Source: an uncultured Algibacter sp. (GTDB taxonomy: Bacteria; Bacteroidota; Bacteroidia; Flavobacteriales; Flavobacteriaceae). Taken from it: a stretch of 64,000 nt of DNA. The notes beneath the pieces are model-generated. The model saw nothing but the letters and a program-made list of their open reading frames with translations, was not told the DNA's origin and ran no database searches. This document shows positions 21,127-30,065 of the stretch, piece by piece (position 1 is the first letter of the stretch; every line of letters begins with the position of its first letter). The stretch covers positions 1 to 64,000 of the forward strand of contig NZ_CANLZX010000018.1 in the NCBI RefSeq assembly GCF_947495675.1. Direction: 5' to 3'. The position numbers and the translations under genes were made by a program.

Positions 21127-22124
21127 TGATGATTAATGTAGCTATCAATGGTTTTGGTAGAATAGGTAGACGTGTTTTTAATTTACTTCAAAACTATAAT
21201 AACATACAAGTTGTGGCCATAAATGATTTAGCAGATGCTAAAACTTTAAGTCATTTACTTAAGTATGATAGTGTACACGGTGTTTTTAATGGTAACATTT
21301 CACATAATGAAAACCATATTATTGTTAACAATAAAAGCATTTCTCTTTTAAACAAAAAACATCCAAAAGATATTAATTGGAAACCTTTTGGTGTTGATTT
21401 TGTAATAGAATCTACTGGGAAATTCAAAATAACATCAGAACTAATGCATCATGTAAAAAATGGAGCAAAACAAGTTATTTTAAGTGTTCCTCCTTTAGAA
21501 GATGATATAAAAACCATTGTTTTAGGAGTTAATGATAATAGTATTGATGGTTCTGAGACTATAATTTCTAACGCATCGTGCACAACTAATAATGCTGCAC
21601 CAATGATTGATGTTATAAATAAGTTATGCGGTATTAATCAAGCCTATATTACTACGGTACACTCCTACACTACAGACCAAAGTTTACACGACCAACCACA
21701 TAGAGATTTACGTCGCTCTAGAGCAGCCAGCCAATCTATTGTACCAACAACTACTGGAGCAGCTAAAGCACTTACTAAAATATTCCCAGAGCTTTCTGAT
21801 GTTATAGGAGGTTGTGGTATTAGAGTACCTGTTATTAATGGATCTTTAACAGATATTACCTTTAATGTAAAAAAAACTGTTACTATTGAAGACATTAATA
21901 ATGCATTTAAAATTGCCTCTAAAAATAATTATAAAGGTATCTTAGAATATACTGAAGATCCAATCGTTTCAATAGATATAGTAGGAAATCCTCATTCATG
22001 TATATTTGATTCACAAATGACATCGGTTATAGGAAAAATGGTAAAAATTATAGGATGGTATGATAATGAAACTGGTTATTCACAAAGAATAATTGACTTA
22101 TTATGTAATTTATCGGCAAAATAA
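21126..22124 (+). CDS. gap: Glyceraldehyde-3-phosphate dehydrogenase, type I
   Basis: GAPDH oxidises glyceraldehyde 3-phosphate to 1,3-bisphosphoglycerate with NAD(P). The 332-residue protein has the Rossmann motif NGFGRIGRRVF, the catalytic NASCTTN with Cys152, TVHSYTTDQSLHD, RDLRRSRAASQSIVPTTTGA and WYDNETGYS. Asp34 after the second strand (VVAINDLAD) suggests NAD use. Its coupling to lipA (ATG overlaps TAA) is unusual for a glycolytic gene, so this may be a second paralogue; I cannot check the rest of the genome. Confidence 0.93.
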   Translation: MMINVAINGFGRIGRRVFNLLQNYNNIQVVAINDLADAKTLSHLLKYDSVHGVFNGNISHNENHIIVNNKSISLLNKKHPKDINWKPFGVDFVIESTGKFKITSELMHHVKNGAKQVILSVPPLEDDIKTIVLGVNDNSIDGSETIISNASCTTNNAAPMIDVINKLCGINQAYITTVHSYTTDQSLHDQPHRDLRRSRAASQSIVPTTTGAAKALTKIFPELSDVIGGCGIRVPVINGSLTDITFNVKKTVTIEDINNAFKIASKNNYKGILEYTEDPIVSIDIVGNPHSCIFDSQMTSVIGKMVKIIGWYDNETGYSQRIIDLLCNLSAK

Positions 22125-22146
22125 TGTCTTTTATCGATAAAATAAT

Positions 22147-22154
22147 TATATTTG
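22147..22154 (+). promoter_or_regulatory. -7 promoter box of the hybrid kinase gene
   Basis: TATATTTG matches TAnnTTTG and lies 20 bases before the ATG at 22175. An in-frame ATG at 22124 is upstream of this box and therefore unlikely to be used from this promoter. Confidence 0.55.
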
Positions 22155-22174
22155 TCCCGCAATATTTATTGAAA

Positions 22175-24415
22175 ATGCCCCAAATAAAAAACTACATACT
22201 CATAATTTACATGCTTTTTAGCATCAATACTTTTGCACAAAAAGCTATTGCTGAAGACCCTGAATTATTACAAAATAACATTAACTACCGTATTGAACAG
22301 TCACAAACGGAGTTAGAGAATTACAATTATTTTAAAGCTAAAAAAAATCTTAATGAAGCTCTAAGCTTAGCTCAAAATGCTGGCAATAAAAAGAGTATAG
22401 GAGTTATTTACGCTATTAAAGGAAGATTAGAACTTATTCTTGAAGAAGAAGATAAAGCAATAAAATCTTTAAATAAAGCCATTGAAATTCAAAGAATAAT
22501 TAATGATAATGTAAACTTAGGTAGCTCTTACAAATCTTTTGGCGATGTCTATTTGGCTAAAAAAGATTATTACTCTGCCTTAGATTCTTATACTGCAGCA
22601 AAATCTAAATTTCAAGAAGAAGATTTAAATGAGGAATTAGCAGAAACCTTATTACGAGAAGGTCAAACTTACATAGAATTAAAAAACTACAAAAAAGCTA
22701 GAGATATTATTGAGCAATCTTTAGCTATGGCTAAAAAATACGATTTTTATAAAATACAGAGTGAAGCATTAATTAATCACGCAAAAGTTTATAACAAGTT
22801 AAGAAACGACGAAAAAGCGTTAGAGGTTGCTTTAGAAGGAATTCAAATTGCAAGAAAAAATAAATTTACTAATATTTCCAACGAAGGATATTTAATTATA
22901 AGTGAGTTATATAAAAATTTAGAAAACCATAAATTATCTAGAGATTATTTAGAATCGCACCTTCAATTATCAGATTCTATAAGAAGTTTAACTAGAATTA
23001 ATTCTAGTAGAAATGAAGAAACTCAATTTAGATTAAACGAAGAAATTGAAAAAAACAAAGAAGTTGTTCAAAAATTAGAAAAAGCAGAAGACGATAAAAA
23101 TTTAGGAACATTAATTTCTATATTAAGTGTTGCTTTAATTACCATTTTATCGCTATTAACTTTATCTCTATATAAGAATAATAATATTAGGCTAAAAACC
23201 AATAATATGCTTCATAAAAAAAATGGAGAACTTATTATTGCTAAAGAAAAAGCCGAGTTAGCCTCAAAAACTAAAGCCAACTTCTTATCAACCGTAACAC
23301 ACGAACTAAGAACACCGCTTTATGCCGTTACTGGCTTAAGTAATATGCTTTTAGATGAAAACCCAAGACCAGAACAAGTACAACATTTAAAATCTCTTAA
23401 ATTTTCTGGTGATTATCTTTTAACTTTCATTAATGATATACTCCAAATAAATAAAATTGAAGCCAACAAAGTAGATATTGAACCTGAATCTTTCAGTTTA
23501 AAAAAGAAAATAAACAACATTATCCTAGCGCTTAATAATTCAGCTATTGATAATAATATTAAAATTCACTTTGAATACGATAAAGATTTACCTGAAAACT
23601 TTATTGCAGATCAGTTAAAAATTTCTCAAATCCTTATTAACTTAATTGGTAACTCCATAAAATTTACCAAAGATGGAGATATTTGGATTCGTGTTTATAA
23701 AATTGAAGAACAAGGTAAAATATTTACATTACGTTTTGAGGTTGAAGATAATGGTATTGGTATTAGCCAAGAAAAGCAAGACCACATGTTTGAAAGCTTC
23801 TCACAAGGCTCTATTCAAATTAACCGAAAATATGGTGGTACAGGTTTAGGACTTTCAATTGTAAAAGGATTAATTGATATCTTAAAAGGAAAAATTTATG
23901 TAAAAAGTGAATTAGAAAAGGGAACCACTTTTTATTTTGAAATTCCTTTAGAACATACTAACATAAAAGAAGCTGAAGAAAATAAATCAAATTATTTTGA
24001 TGGTAATAAGAGTGATTTAGATTTATCAAAAGTTAAAATACTAGTAGTTGAGGATAACAAGATTAACCAAATGATTACCAAAAAGATTTTAACTAAAATG
24101 GATCTTAAATGTGATATTGTTGATAATGGTGAAGATGCCGTTCAAAGAATAAAAGACAATGATTACAACATAATTTTAATGGATATTCACATGCCAGGTA
24201 TTAGTGGTATGGAAGCCACAAAACGTGTAAGAGCATTTGATAAAGAGCTTACCATTTTTGCACTTACGGCTGTTACCATTGAAGATAAAATGCATGAATT
24301 TGAAGAAGCAGGGTTTACAGACATTATCCCTAAACCATTTAAACAAGAAGAGTTTGAGAAAAAACTTTACAATGCTTTAGCAAGTAAAAATAAAATTTCG
24401 AAAGCTAGTTCTTAA
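22175..24415 (+). CDS. Hybrid sensor histidine kinase with periplasmic TPR region
   Basis: A 746-residue protein with a signal peptide (MPQIKNYILIIYMLFSINTFA), a TPR-rich sensor region (about 25-270), a coiled coil, one membrane segment (about 310-333), HisKA with HELRTP (His376), a HATPase domain and a C-terminal receiver domain. The HATPase shows NLIGNSIKFT, VEDNGIGIS and GGTGLGLS. The receiver has ILVVEDNKINQM, phosphoacceptor Asp670 in LMDIHMP, and PKPF. No DNA-binding domain is present. The ATG at 22175 begins the signal peptide and follows the promoter box. It is a paralogue of the kinase at 37994-40261. Confidence 0.9.
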   Translation: MPQIKNYILIIYMLFSINTFAQKAIAEDPELLQNNINYRIEQSQTELENYNYFKAKKNLNEALSLAQNAGNKKSIGVIYAIKGRLELILEEEDKAIKSLNKAIEIQRIINDNVNLGSSYKSFGDVYLAKKDYYSALDSYTAAKSKFQEEDLNEELAETLLREGQTYIELKNYKKARDIIEQSLAMAKKYDFYKIQSEALINHAKVYNKLRNDEKALEVALEGIQIARKNKFTNISNEGYLIISELYKNLENHKLSRDYLESHLQLSDSIRSLTRINSSRNEETQFRLNEEIEKNKEVVQKLEKAEDDKNLGTLISILSVALITILSLLTLSLYKNNNIRLKTNNMLHKKNGELIIAKEKAELASKTKANFLSTVTHELRTPLYAVTGLSNMLLDENPRPEQVQHLKSLKFSGDYLLTFINDILQINKIEANKVDIEPESFSLKKKINNIILALNNSAIDNNIKIHFEYDKDLPENFIADQLKISQILINLIGNSIKFTKDGDIWIRVYKIEEQGKIFTLRFEVEDNGIGISQEKQDHMFESFSQGSIQINRKYGGTGLGLSIVKGLIDILKGKIYVKSELEKGTTFYFEIPLEHTNIKEAEENKSNYFDGNKSDLDLSKVKILVVEDNKINQMITKKILTKMDLKCDIVDNGEDAVQRIKDNDYNIILMDIHMPGISGMEATKRVRAFDKELTIFALTAVTIEDKMHEFEEAGFTDIIPKPFKQEEFEKKLYNALASKNKISKASS

Positions 24416-25403
24416 TAAAACTTAAAACCCTGTTATTAAATTTTGATGCATCATTAATTTTGACAGTTATTGGTAAATAATAAAGTTTATCCTTTAATGA
24501 TTCAAATTGTTTCAATCTCATAAAATCTTTTTCAGTTGTTACAATAATCTCTTTTTTTTCAAAAGCTATTAAATCTTCTTTAGTAAAATCATGATGATCT
24601 TTAAAATTTAAATGTTCAAATTTTAAATTTTTACTATCTAAAAAATCAATTAAAGGTTTAGCATTTGCTATTCCTGTTACTAAAGTAAACGGCTTTAAGT
24701 CATTAATAACCATAGTGTTTTTAGCCGAAATTAAAGTTTCAGAATACACAATAGAACTAAAAAATACATGTTGGTAAGCTTTAGGTTTAATACGTTTTAA
24801 AATAATATCTTTTTCGTTTTCGCTTAAATCTTCTGGGCATTTAGTAACTACAATAATATGGGCTCGCTTAGCACCAAAACCAGGTTCTCTTAAATTACCT
24901 GTTGGTAAAACAATATCTTTAAAATAAGGATTTGCGTAGGTAGTTAATAAAACATTAAGCCCAGCTTTAACTTTTCTATGCTGATAAGCATCATCTAAAA
25001 GAATAACATCTGGATGTGCTTCCTTTAATTTTTCAATACCATTTTGCCTATCAGAATCAACAGCAACAAATATGTCTTTTTTAAATTTAGAATAAAATTG
25101 AAAAGGCTCATCACCAATAGTTTCTGCGGTAGAGTTTGTATTGGCTAATTGAAAACCTTGTGTTTTTCTTTTGTAACCTCTACTTAAAGTAGCTACTTTA
25201 TAGTCCGATTTTAAAAGATGAATTAAATTTTCTATCATGGGTGTTTTTCCTGTACCACCAACACTTAAGTTGCCAACACAAATCACAGGAAAATCATAAG
25301 AAACAGATTTTTTTATACCTAAATCATATAATGTATTTCTTAACCATGTTACCAAATAATATATTGGAACAATAGGAAATAATATGTAACGCAAAAATTT
25401 CAT
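24405..25403 (-). CDS. lpxK: Tetraacyldisaccharide 4'-kinase
   Basis: LpxK phosphorylates the lipid A disaccharide at the 4' position on the inner membrane. The 332-residue length is usual. Motifs: N-terminal membrane anchor (LRYILFPIVPIYYLVTWLRN), the P-loop VGNLSVGGTGKTPM, TLSRGYKRKT, GDEPF, and LLDDAYQHRKVKAGLNVLL with the catalytic Asp region. The 3' end overlaps the convergent kinase gene by 11 bases. It is divergent from the Nif3-like gene. Confidence 0.95.
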   Translation of the reverse strand: MKFLRYILFPIVPIYYLVTWLRNTLYDLGIKKSVSYDFPVICVGNLSVGGTGKTPMIENLIHLLKSDYKVATLSRGYKRKTQGFQLANTNSTAETIGDEPFQFYSKFKKDIFVAVDSDRQNGIEKLKEAHPDVILLDDAYQHRKVKAGLNVLLTTYANPYFKDIVLPTGNLREPGFGAKRAHIIVVTKCPEDLSENEKDIILKRIKPKAYQHVFFSSIVYSETLISAKNTMVINDLKPFTLVTGIANAKPLIDFLDSKNLKFEHLNFKDHHDFTKEDLIAFEKKEIIVTTEKDFMRLKQFESLKDKLYYLPITVKINDASKFNNRVLSFIKN

Positions 25404-25423
25404 TACAACGAAAGTAATTATTT

Positions 25424-25431
25424 TATCTTTG
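25424..25431 (+). promoter_or_regulatory. -7 promoter box of the Nif3-like gene
   Basis: TATCTTTG, 13 bases before the ATG at 25445. On the opposite strand TACTTTCG, one mismatch from consensus, could serve lpxK from the same 41-base gap. Confidence 0.6.
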
Positions 25432-25444
25432 AATTTAAATACAA

Positions 25445-26545
25445 ATGAATATGATTGTACAAGATGTTATAAATCATTTAGAAGCATTAGCCCCTATGGC
25501 CTATGCCGAAGATTTTGATAATGTTGGTTTATTAGTAGGTAATAAAACCCAAAAAGTAACAGGTATTTTAGTGACTTTAGATACGCTTGAAGCTGTTGTT
25601 GACGAGGCTATTGAAGCTAACTGTAACCTTATTGTAAGTTTCCACCCTATTATATTTAAAGGTTTAAAAAAACTAATAGGCAAAAATTATGTAGAGCGCG
25701 TGGTTATAAAAGCCATAAAACATGACATTGCTATTTTCTCTATACACACAGCACTCGATAATGCATTGCTAGGTGTAAACGATATGATTTGCAATCAATT
25801 GGAATTAATAAATAAGCAAATTTTAATCCCACAAAGCGAAACCATAAAGAAACTAACCACATATGTTCCAAAAAATGAAGCTGAAGAGTTACGAGCTGCA
25901 TTATTTAATATAGGGGCAGGCAATATAGGCAACTATTCAAATTGTAGTTTTAATGTAGATGGTTTAGGGACCTATAAAGGCAATGAAGCATCAAACCCTA
26001 CAAAAGGGCAAAAAGGAGAAACACACACCGAAGCAGAAACTAAAATTACAATTACTTACGCAAAACACATAGAAAATCAAGTTCTCGAAACGCTTTTTAA
26101 AACACATAGTTATGAAGAAGTGGCATACGAGATAACAACTATTGAAAACAAAAACCAAAATATTGGTATGGGCATGATAGGTGAATTTGATAAACCAATG
26201 GATGAGTTTAGTTTTTTAAAGCACTTAAAATCTAAAATGAATACAGAATGCATTAGGCATTCGTCATTATTAAATAAAAAAATAAAAAAAGTCGCTGTAT
26301 TAGGAGGTTCGGGTAGTTTTGCAATACAAGCTGCTAAAGCCAATGGTGCCGATGCTTTTGTAACCGCCGATTTAAAATACCACGACTTTTTTACTGCCGA
26401 AAACAGCATACTTTTAGCAGATATTGGCCATTATGAAAGCGAGCAGTACACAAAAAATCTTTTAGTTGCATATCTTACAAAAAAAATTACTAATTTTGCA
26501 ATCATTTTATCACAGACAAATACCAATCCTGTTAAGTATTTATAA
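25445..26545 (+). CDS. Nif3-like dinuclear metal center protein
   Basis: A 366-residue NIF3/DUF34 family member. Metal-site segments are FDNVGLLVG, VSFHPIIFKG and SIHTALDNALLGVND in the N-terminal half, and DAFVTADLKYHDFF plus LADIGHYESEQ in the C-terminal half. A central PII/CutA-like insert (about 135-235) separates them, as in the long bacterial form. Members bind two metal ions and have been tied to GTP cyclohydrolase I-like chemistry or metal handling, without a settled function. It is three bases from the next gene, a pairing frequently seen in Bacteroidetes. Confidence 0.88.
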   Translation: MNMIVQDVINHLEALAPMAYAEDFDNVGLLVGNKTQKVTGILVTLDTLEAVVDEAIEANCNLIVSFHPIIFKGLKKLIGKNYVERVVIKAIKHDIAIFSIHTALDNALLGVNDMICNQLELINKQILIPQSETIKKLTTYVPKNEAEELRAALFNIGAGNIGNYSNCSFNVDGLGTYKGNEASNPTKGQKGETHTEAETKITITYAKHIENQVLETLFKTHSYEEVAYEITTIENKNQNIGMGMIGEFDKPMDEFSFLKHLKSKMNTECIRHSSLLNKKIKKVAVLGGSGSFAIQAAKANGADAFVTADLKYHDFFTAENSILLADIGHYESEQYTKNLLVAYLTKKITNFAIILSQTNTNPVKYL

Positions 26546-26548
26546 AGT

Positions 26549-27328
26549 ATGGCTAAAAAGAAAGAATTAACTGTTGAAGAGCGCTTAAGAGCTTTATACG
26601 ATTTACAACTCATCGATTCTCGTATTGATGAAATTAGAAATGTACGTGGAGAACTTCCATTAGAAGTTCGTGATTTAGAAGATGAAGTTGCTGGATTAAA
26701 CATTAGATTAGAAAAACTTGTTTCAAATTTAGAAGTTATCGATAACGATATTACTAGCAAGAAAAATTCAATTGAAGAATCTAAGGCTTTAATTAAAAAA
26801 TATAGCGAACAACAAAAAAACGTTCGTAATAATAGAGAATTCAATTCTTTAACAAAAGAAGTTGAGTTTCAAGAACTTGAAATTGAATTGGCTGAAAAGC
26901 ACATAAAAGAATTTAAAGTTCAAATAGAGCAAAAGAAAGAAGTGATTTCTGAAACGAAAGATCGTTTAAAAGAACGTGAAAATCACCTAAAGCACAAAAA
27001 AGGCGAACTTGATGCTATTTTATCTGAAACTGAAAAAGAAGAGCAAGCATTAATAAGCAAATCTGAAGATTACAAAAAGCAAATCGAAGAACGTTTGGTT
27101 TCTGCATATACCAGAATTAGAACAAATGTTAAAAATGGTTTAGCAGTTGTACCAATTGAAAGAGGAGCTGCTGGCGGATCTTTTTTCACTATACCACCAC
27201 AAGTACAAGTTGAAATTGCATCTCGTAAAAAAGTAATTACCGATGAGCATAGTGGGCGTATTTTAGTTGATGCAGCACTAGCTGAAGAACAAAAAGCAAA
27301 AATGGAAAAAATGTTTTCTAAACTATAA
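26549..27328 (+). CDS. Coiled-coil protein of the C4-type zinc-ribbon family, without the zinc cysteines
   Basis: The 259-residue protein is a long antiparallel coiled coil (residues about 10-195), followed by a C-terminal segment RGAAGGSFFTIPPQVQVEIA and DEHSGRILVD. In relatives from other phyla this segment is a C4 zinc ribbon (GxCGGC... CxxCGRIL); here every Cys is replaced, yet the flanking residues are kept. The protein contains no Cys at all. It is translated just after the Nif3-like gene and is followed by a strong terminator. Function is unknown. Confidence 0.82.
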   Translation: MAKKKELTVEERLRALYDLQLIDSRIDEIRNVRGELPLEVRDLEDEVAGLNIRLEKLVSNLEVIDNDITSKKNSIEESKALIKKYSEQQKNVRNNREFNSLTKEVEFQELEIELAEKHIKEFKVQIEQKKEVISETKDRLKERENHLKHKKGELDAILSETEKEEQALISKSEDYKKQIEERLVSAYTRIRTNVKNGLAVVPIERGAAGGSFFTIPPQVQVEIASRKKVITDEHSGRILVDAALAEEQKAKMEKMFSKL

Positions 27329-27343
27329 TCCATTCATTACATA

Positions 27344-27379
27344 AAAAAAAAGCCTTCAATATTTTGAAGGCTTTTTTTT
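27344..27379 (+). terminator. Rho-independent terminator
   Basis: A 16-bp stem (27344-27359 and 27364-27379) with a four-base loop, with A and T runs at its base. It ends the Nif3-like/coiled-coil operon. Confidence 0.88.
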
Positions 27380-27390
27380 GCTTAATAATT

Positions 27391-27434
27391 TGGGCGTAAA
27401 CCACAAGGGTGGGCTTTACACATCAATACCTAAC
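27391..27434. repeat. REP-like intergenic repeat, copy 4 (short)
   Basis: The plus strand reads GGGCGTAAACC, ACAAGGGTGGGCTTTAC and ends in CCTAAC. In inverse orientation it carries AGCCCACCCTTGTGGTTTACGC, which aligns with AGCCTGACCCTTGTGGTAACGC at the right end of the copy at 35517-35665. It appears to be a fragment of the same element. Confidence 0.5.
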
Positions 27435-27541
27435 TTAATTAACTGGAAACAATTAGCCAGCGTTACTGTCTAGAAATTAGTTAAAAAAATCATTTAAGGT
27501 TTTGTAACTTTATACGTCTAAGAAAAAGAAAAATTAAAGTT

Positions 27542-28201
27542 ATGAAACGTATACTATCAGTATTGGTAATCACTCTATTTTTTAGTTGCCAAAACTCTGC
27601 ACAAACAAAAAAACAAAAAGAAGCGGTAATAAACGCCAACCCAATTGAAGTCCCCATTAAAAAAGGAAAAGCAAGAGCGTACTTTGCAAGTGGTTGTTTT
27701 TGGTGTGTAGAAGCCATTTACGAGAGCGTAAAAGGTGTTGAGGAGTCAATTTCAGGCTATTCTGGTGGGCATACAAAAAACCCAACATACGCATCTAGCA
27801 ACACAGGCAAAACGGGACACGCCGAAGCTGTAGAAATTATTTACAACCCAAACATAGTAAGTTTTGAAACATTGGTTGATGTTTATTTCGCATCGCAAAA
27901 CGTAACCCAAGTAAACGGGCAAGGAAATGATAAAGGCTCTCAATACCGTTCCATTATATTTTACCAAAACGACGCTCAAAAACAAATCATTTTAAAAAAG
28001 AAACAAGCACTAGCAAAAAAAATAAATGCTAAAATTGCAGCAGAAGTGTATCCGTTTCAAAAATTTTGGGTAGCCGAAGACTATCATCAAGATTACGAAA
28101 AATTGCACCCAAACCATCCGTATATCCAAAATGTTTCAATCCCTAGATTAAATAGATTTAAGGCAAATTTTCCCGCAGAATTATTAAAAGAAAGCCACTA
28201 A
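27542..28201 (+). CDS. msrA: Peptide-methionine (S)-S-oxide reductase, lipoprotein form
   Basis: MsrA repairs oxidised methionine. The 219-residue protein has the catalytic motif GCFWC (Cys52, Cys55) and the family segments SGYSGGHTKNPTY, GHAEAVEI, GSQYRSIIFY and AEDYHQDY. It begins with a lipoprotein-like signal (MKRILSVLVITLFFSC, lipidated Cys16), so it should repair periplasmic or surface proteins rather than cytosolic ones. A box TAACTTTA, one mismatch from consensus, lies upstream near 27506. No msrB is adjacent. Confidence 0.93.
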   Translation: MKRILSVLVITLFFSCQNSAQTKKQKEAVINANPIEVPIKKGKARAYFASGCFWCVEAIYESVKGVEESISGYSGGHTKNPTYASSNTGKTGHAEAVEIIYNPNIVSFETLVDVYFASQNVTQVNGQGNDKGSQYRSIIFYQNDAQKQIILKKKQALAKKINAKIAAEVYPFQKFWVAEDYHQDYEKLHPNHPYIQNVSIPRLNRFKANFPAELLKESH

Positions 28202-28332
28202 AAACCGCTAAAATTAATGTTTTTAAATGTATGGTATCTTTTAAGCTAATAGTCTTATTTAAGAACTTGATTTTGTGAGAAAAATTAGCTAACTTCGTTT
28301 AACAATCGATAAAGTTCATTGAAACGGAACTT

Positions 28333-28340
28333 TATCTTTG
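28333..28340 (+). promoter_or_regulatory. -7 promoter box of the solitary nuclease-like gene
   Basis: TATCTTTG matches the consensus and lies 33 bases before the ATG at 28374. The in-frame TTG at 28338 is part of the box itself and so cannot be the start. Confidence 0.6.
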
Positions 28341-28373
28341 AATTACCTGCAAGCTAAAAAAACCCAAGTACAT

Positions 28374-30047
28374 ATGCCAATTTATTTTACGCCAGATGGA
28401 AAACTTATTGCTTGGTATGGAAATAAACCCATAAAAAAATATCGCCCAATAATTTCAAAATTATTGATTGAAAAATTTTCCAAAGGTCCATTTTCTGAAA
28501 CCCAAATAACTGAAATTTTATTTTTTACATTAAAATGGTATCAAGATGAATTTCTAAAAATACTACAAAAGGAAAATGAATTAACATTTTATCAAGGTCT
28601 CTTCCTATTACACGAATTTTCTTGTGTCTTCCACCAAGAAAGACCGAATACATCACCTGTTAAAGAACTAAACGCTCAAGAATTTGCTGTATATAGAAGA
28701 ATTTTAAAACTTTGTTTGGAACAAGCCTGTGATTTAAAACTTATTTCAAAAGAAGTAGCATCAGCAGAATATTTAAAATCAAAAGAGAATATTATTGACA
28801 ACTTACTTTATCTCGGTGATTTTATTTTTGCTTGCTCAAACTTATTAGCTGAACAACAATTAGTAGAAGACTGTGTTGACTTAAAATTTACAGATAAAAA
28901 TCAATACTATTTTGACAGAAAACATCATTATGGATTTCTGATTGAAGAGTTAATGAAATCTTACAAAGGTCATATTGACAGAGCAGTAACTGGACAAGAT
29001 GATTTTAATCATTTCATAAAAGCATCGAAAGATTGTCTAGGTGTTGAATATGGGCAAGCTTTAGGCACAATACAAGCTATTCATAATCACTTTGAAGCTG
29101 GAAAATTTGCTTTAGATGAATGGTTTATCTATCCTAAAAATTTAGAAAACCTTTACGGAGTACCATATGAAAAGGCTGAAGTTTTTTTTAAAGGCTTGAC
29201 TTTATCAAGAGACAACAAAATGTCTTTACAAGATGCAGTTTACAAACCTCATAATATTAATAAATATCTATACAGACCTTTTCTAGTTTGGAATGTAGAT
29301 GGAAAGGATTTAACATTTGTTGGAGACCGTTCATTTATCGAAAGTATAATGTCTCTTTGCACAAATGCTTTTGGTTGGAATAAATACCCAATTGAATGGA
29401 ACAATAAATGCTTTAAAGAATTTATTAAGCAAAAAGTAATGCTTAATGATAAAATATTAGAAGATGAAGCTGAAGATATTTTCAAAAATAATTCAATAAT
29501 TTATGATAGAAATTTAACCCATTTAAAAAAATGGAATGGACAACATTCAGACATTGAAAATGAAGAATGTGGTGAAATTGATTTTCTATTTCTTCATAAT
29601 AATAAAATTTATATTGCCGATAGTAAGCATCAACTTGCAAGATATGATATGAATAATTTCAGAAATGATTATTCTTATTTTGATTTAAAAAATAAATCAT
29701 ACAACAAAGCCATTGAGCGTAAACTTAATTTTCTAACAACAAAAATTAATGAAGTTGAAGAACACTTTCAAGTAATTCTAAACGACAAAACTTTGGAAAT
29801 CCAATCTTATCCATTAGAAGCAATATTCATTATTAATACACCTACATTCATAATGCACAATAATCAATTTAGATTGCACACTTTGAAATCATTAGAAGAA
29901 ATTATTCAAAATAAATTTATTGACCAAAGCTATAACTTATTTATAGATGAAGAAGAACATCAGAAATTTTTGAGTGTCTCATATCCATATTTCAAAAAAC
30001 CAACCTACAAAATGATTGATTTTGATATGTTTGATAATGAAGAGTAA
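28374..30047 (+). CDS. Uncharacterised protein with PD-(D/E)XK-like C-terminal domain
   Basis: I do not recognise this 557-residue protein. It has no signal peptide or membrane segment. Residues 1-380 look helical and show no known motif. The C-terminal part has ECGEIDFLFLHNNKIYIADS followed by KHQ. This gives Glu401, Asp403, a 12-residue gap, then Asp416-Ser-Lys418 at the end of a hydrophobic strand, the layout of PD-(D/E)XK nucleases. A helix and strand (LEAIFIINTPTF) follow. It stands alone, with its own promoter and a nested palindrome at its 3' side, between ordinary chromosomal genes. This suggests an accessory gene, perhaps for defence or DNA processing (inference). Other possibilities cannot be excluded. 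Confidence 0.55.
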   Translation: MPIYFTPDGKLIAWYGNKPIKKYRPIISKLLIEKFSKGPFSETQITEILFFTLKWYQDEFLKILQKENELTFYQGLFLLHEFSCVFHQERPNTSPVKELNAQEFAVYRRILKLCLEQACDLKLISKEVASAEYLKSKENIIDNLLYLGDFIFACSNLLAEQQLVEDCVDLKFTDKNQYYFDRKHHYGFLIEELMKSYKGHIDRAVTGQDDFNHFIKASKDCLGVEYGQALGTIQAIHNHFEAGKFALDEWFIYPKNLENLYGVPYEKAEVFFKGLTLSRDNKMSLQDAVYKPHNINKYLYRPFLVWNVDGKDLTFVGDRSFIESIMSLCTNAFGWNKYPIEWNNKCFKEFIKQKVMLNDKILEDEAEDIFKNNSIIYDRNLTHLKKWNGQHSDIENEECGEIDFLFLHNNKIYIADSKHQLARYDMNNFRNDYSYFDLKNKSYNKAIERKLNFLTTKINEVEEHFQVILNDKTLEIQSYPLEAIFIINTPTFIMHNNQFRLHTLKSLEEIIQNKFIDQSYNLFIDEEEHQKFLSVSYPYFKKPTYKMIDFDMFDNEE

Positions 30048-30065
30048 AAGCCAGCAGGTAACACC

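Noticed and set aside
22124..22174. Start of the hybrid kinase directly overlapping gap
   Set aside because: A promoter box lies downstream of it and the signal peptide begins at 22175.
28338..28373. TTG start for the nuclease-like gene
   Set aside because: The TTG is the last part of the TATCTTTG promoter box; an ATG follows at 28374.
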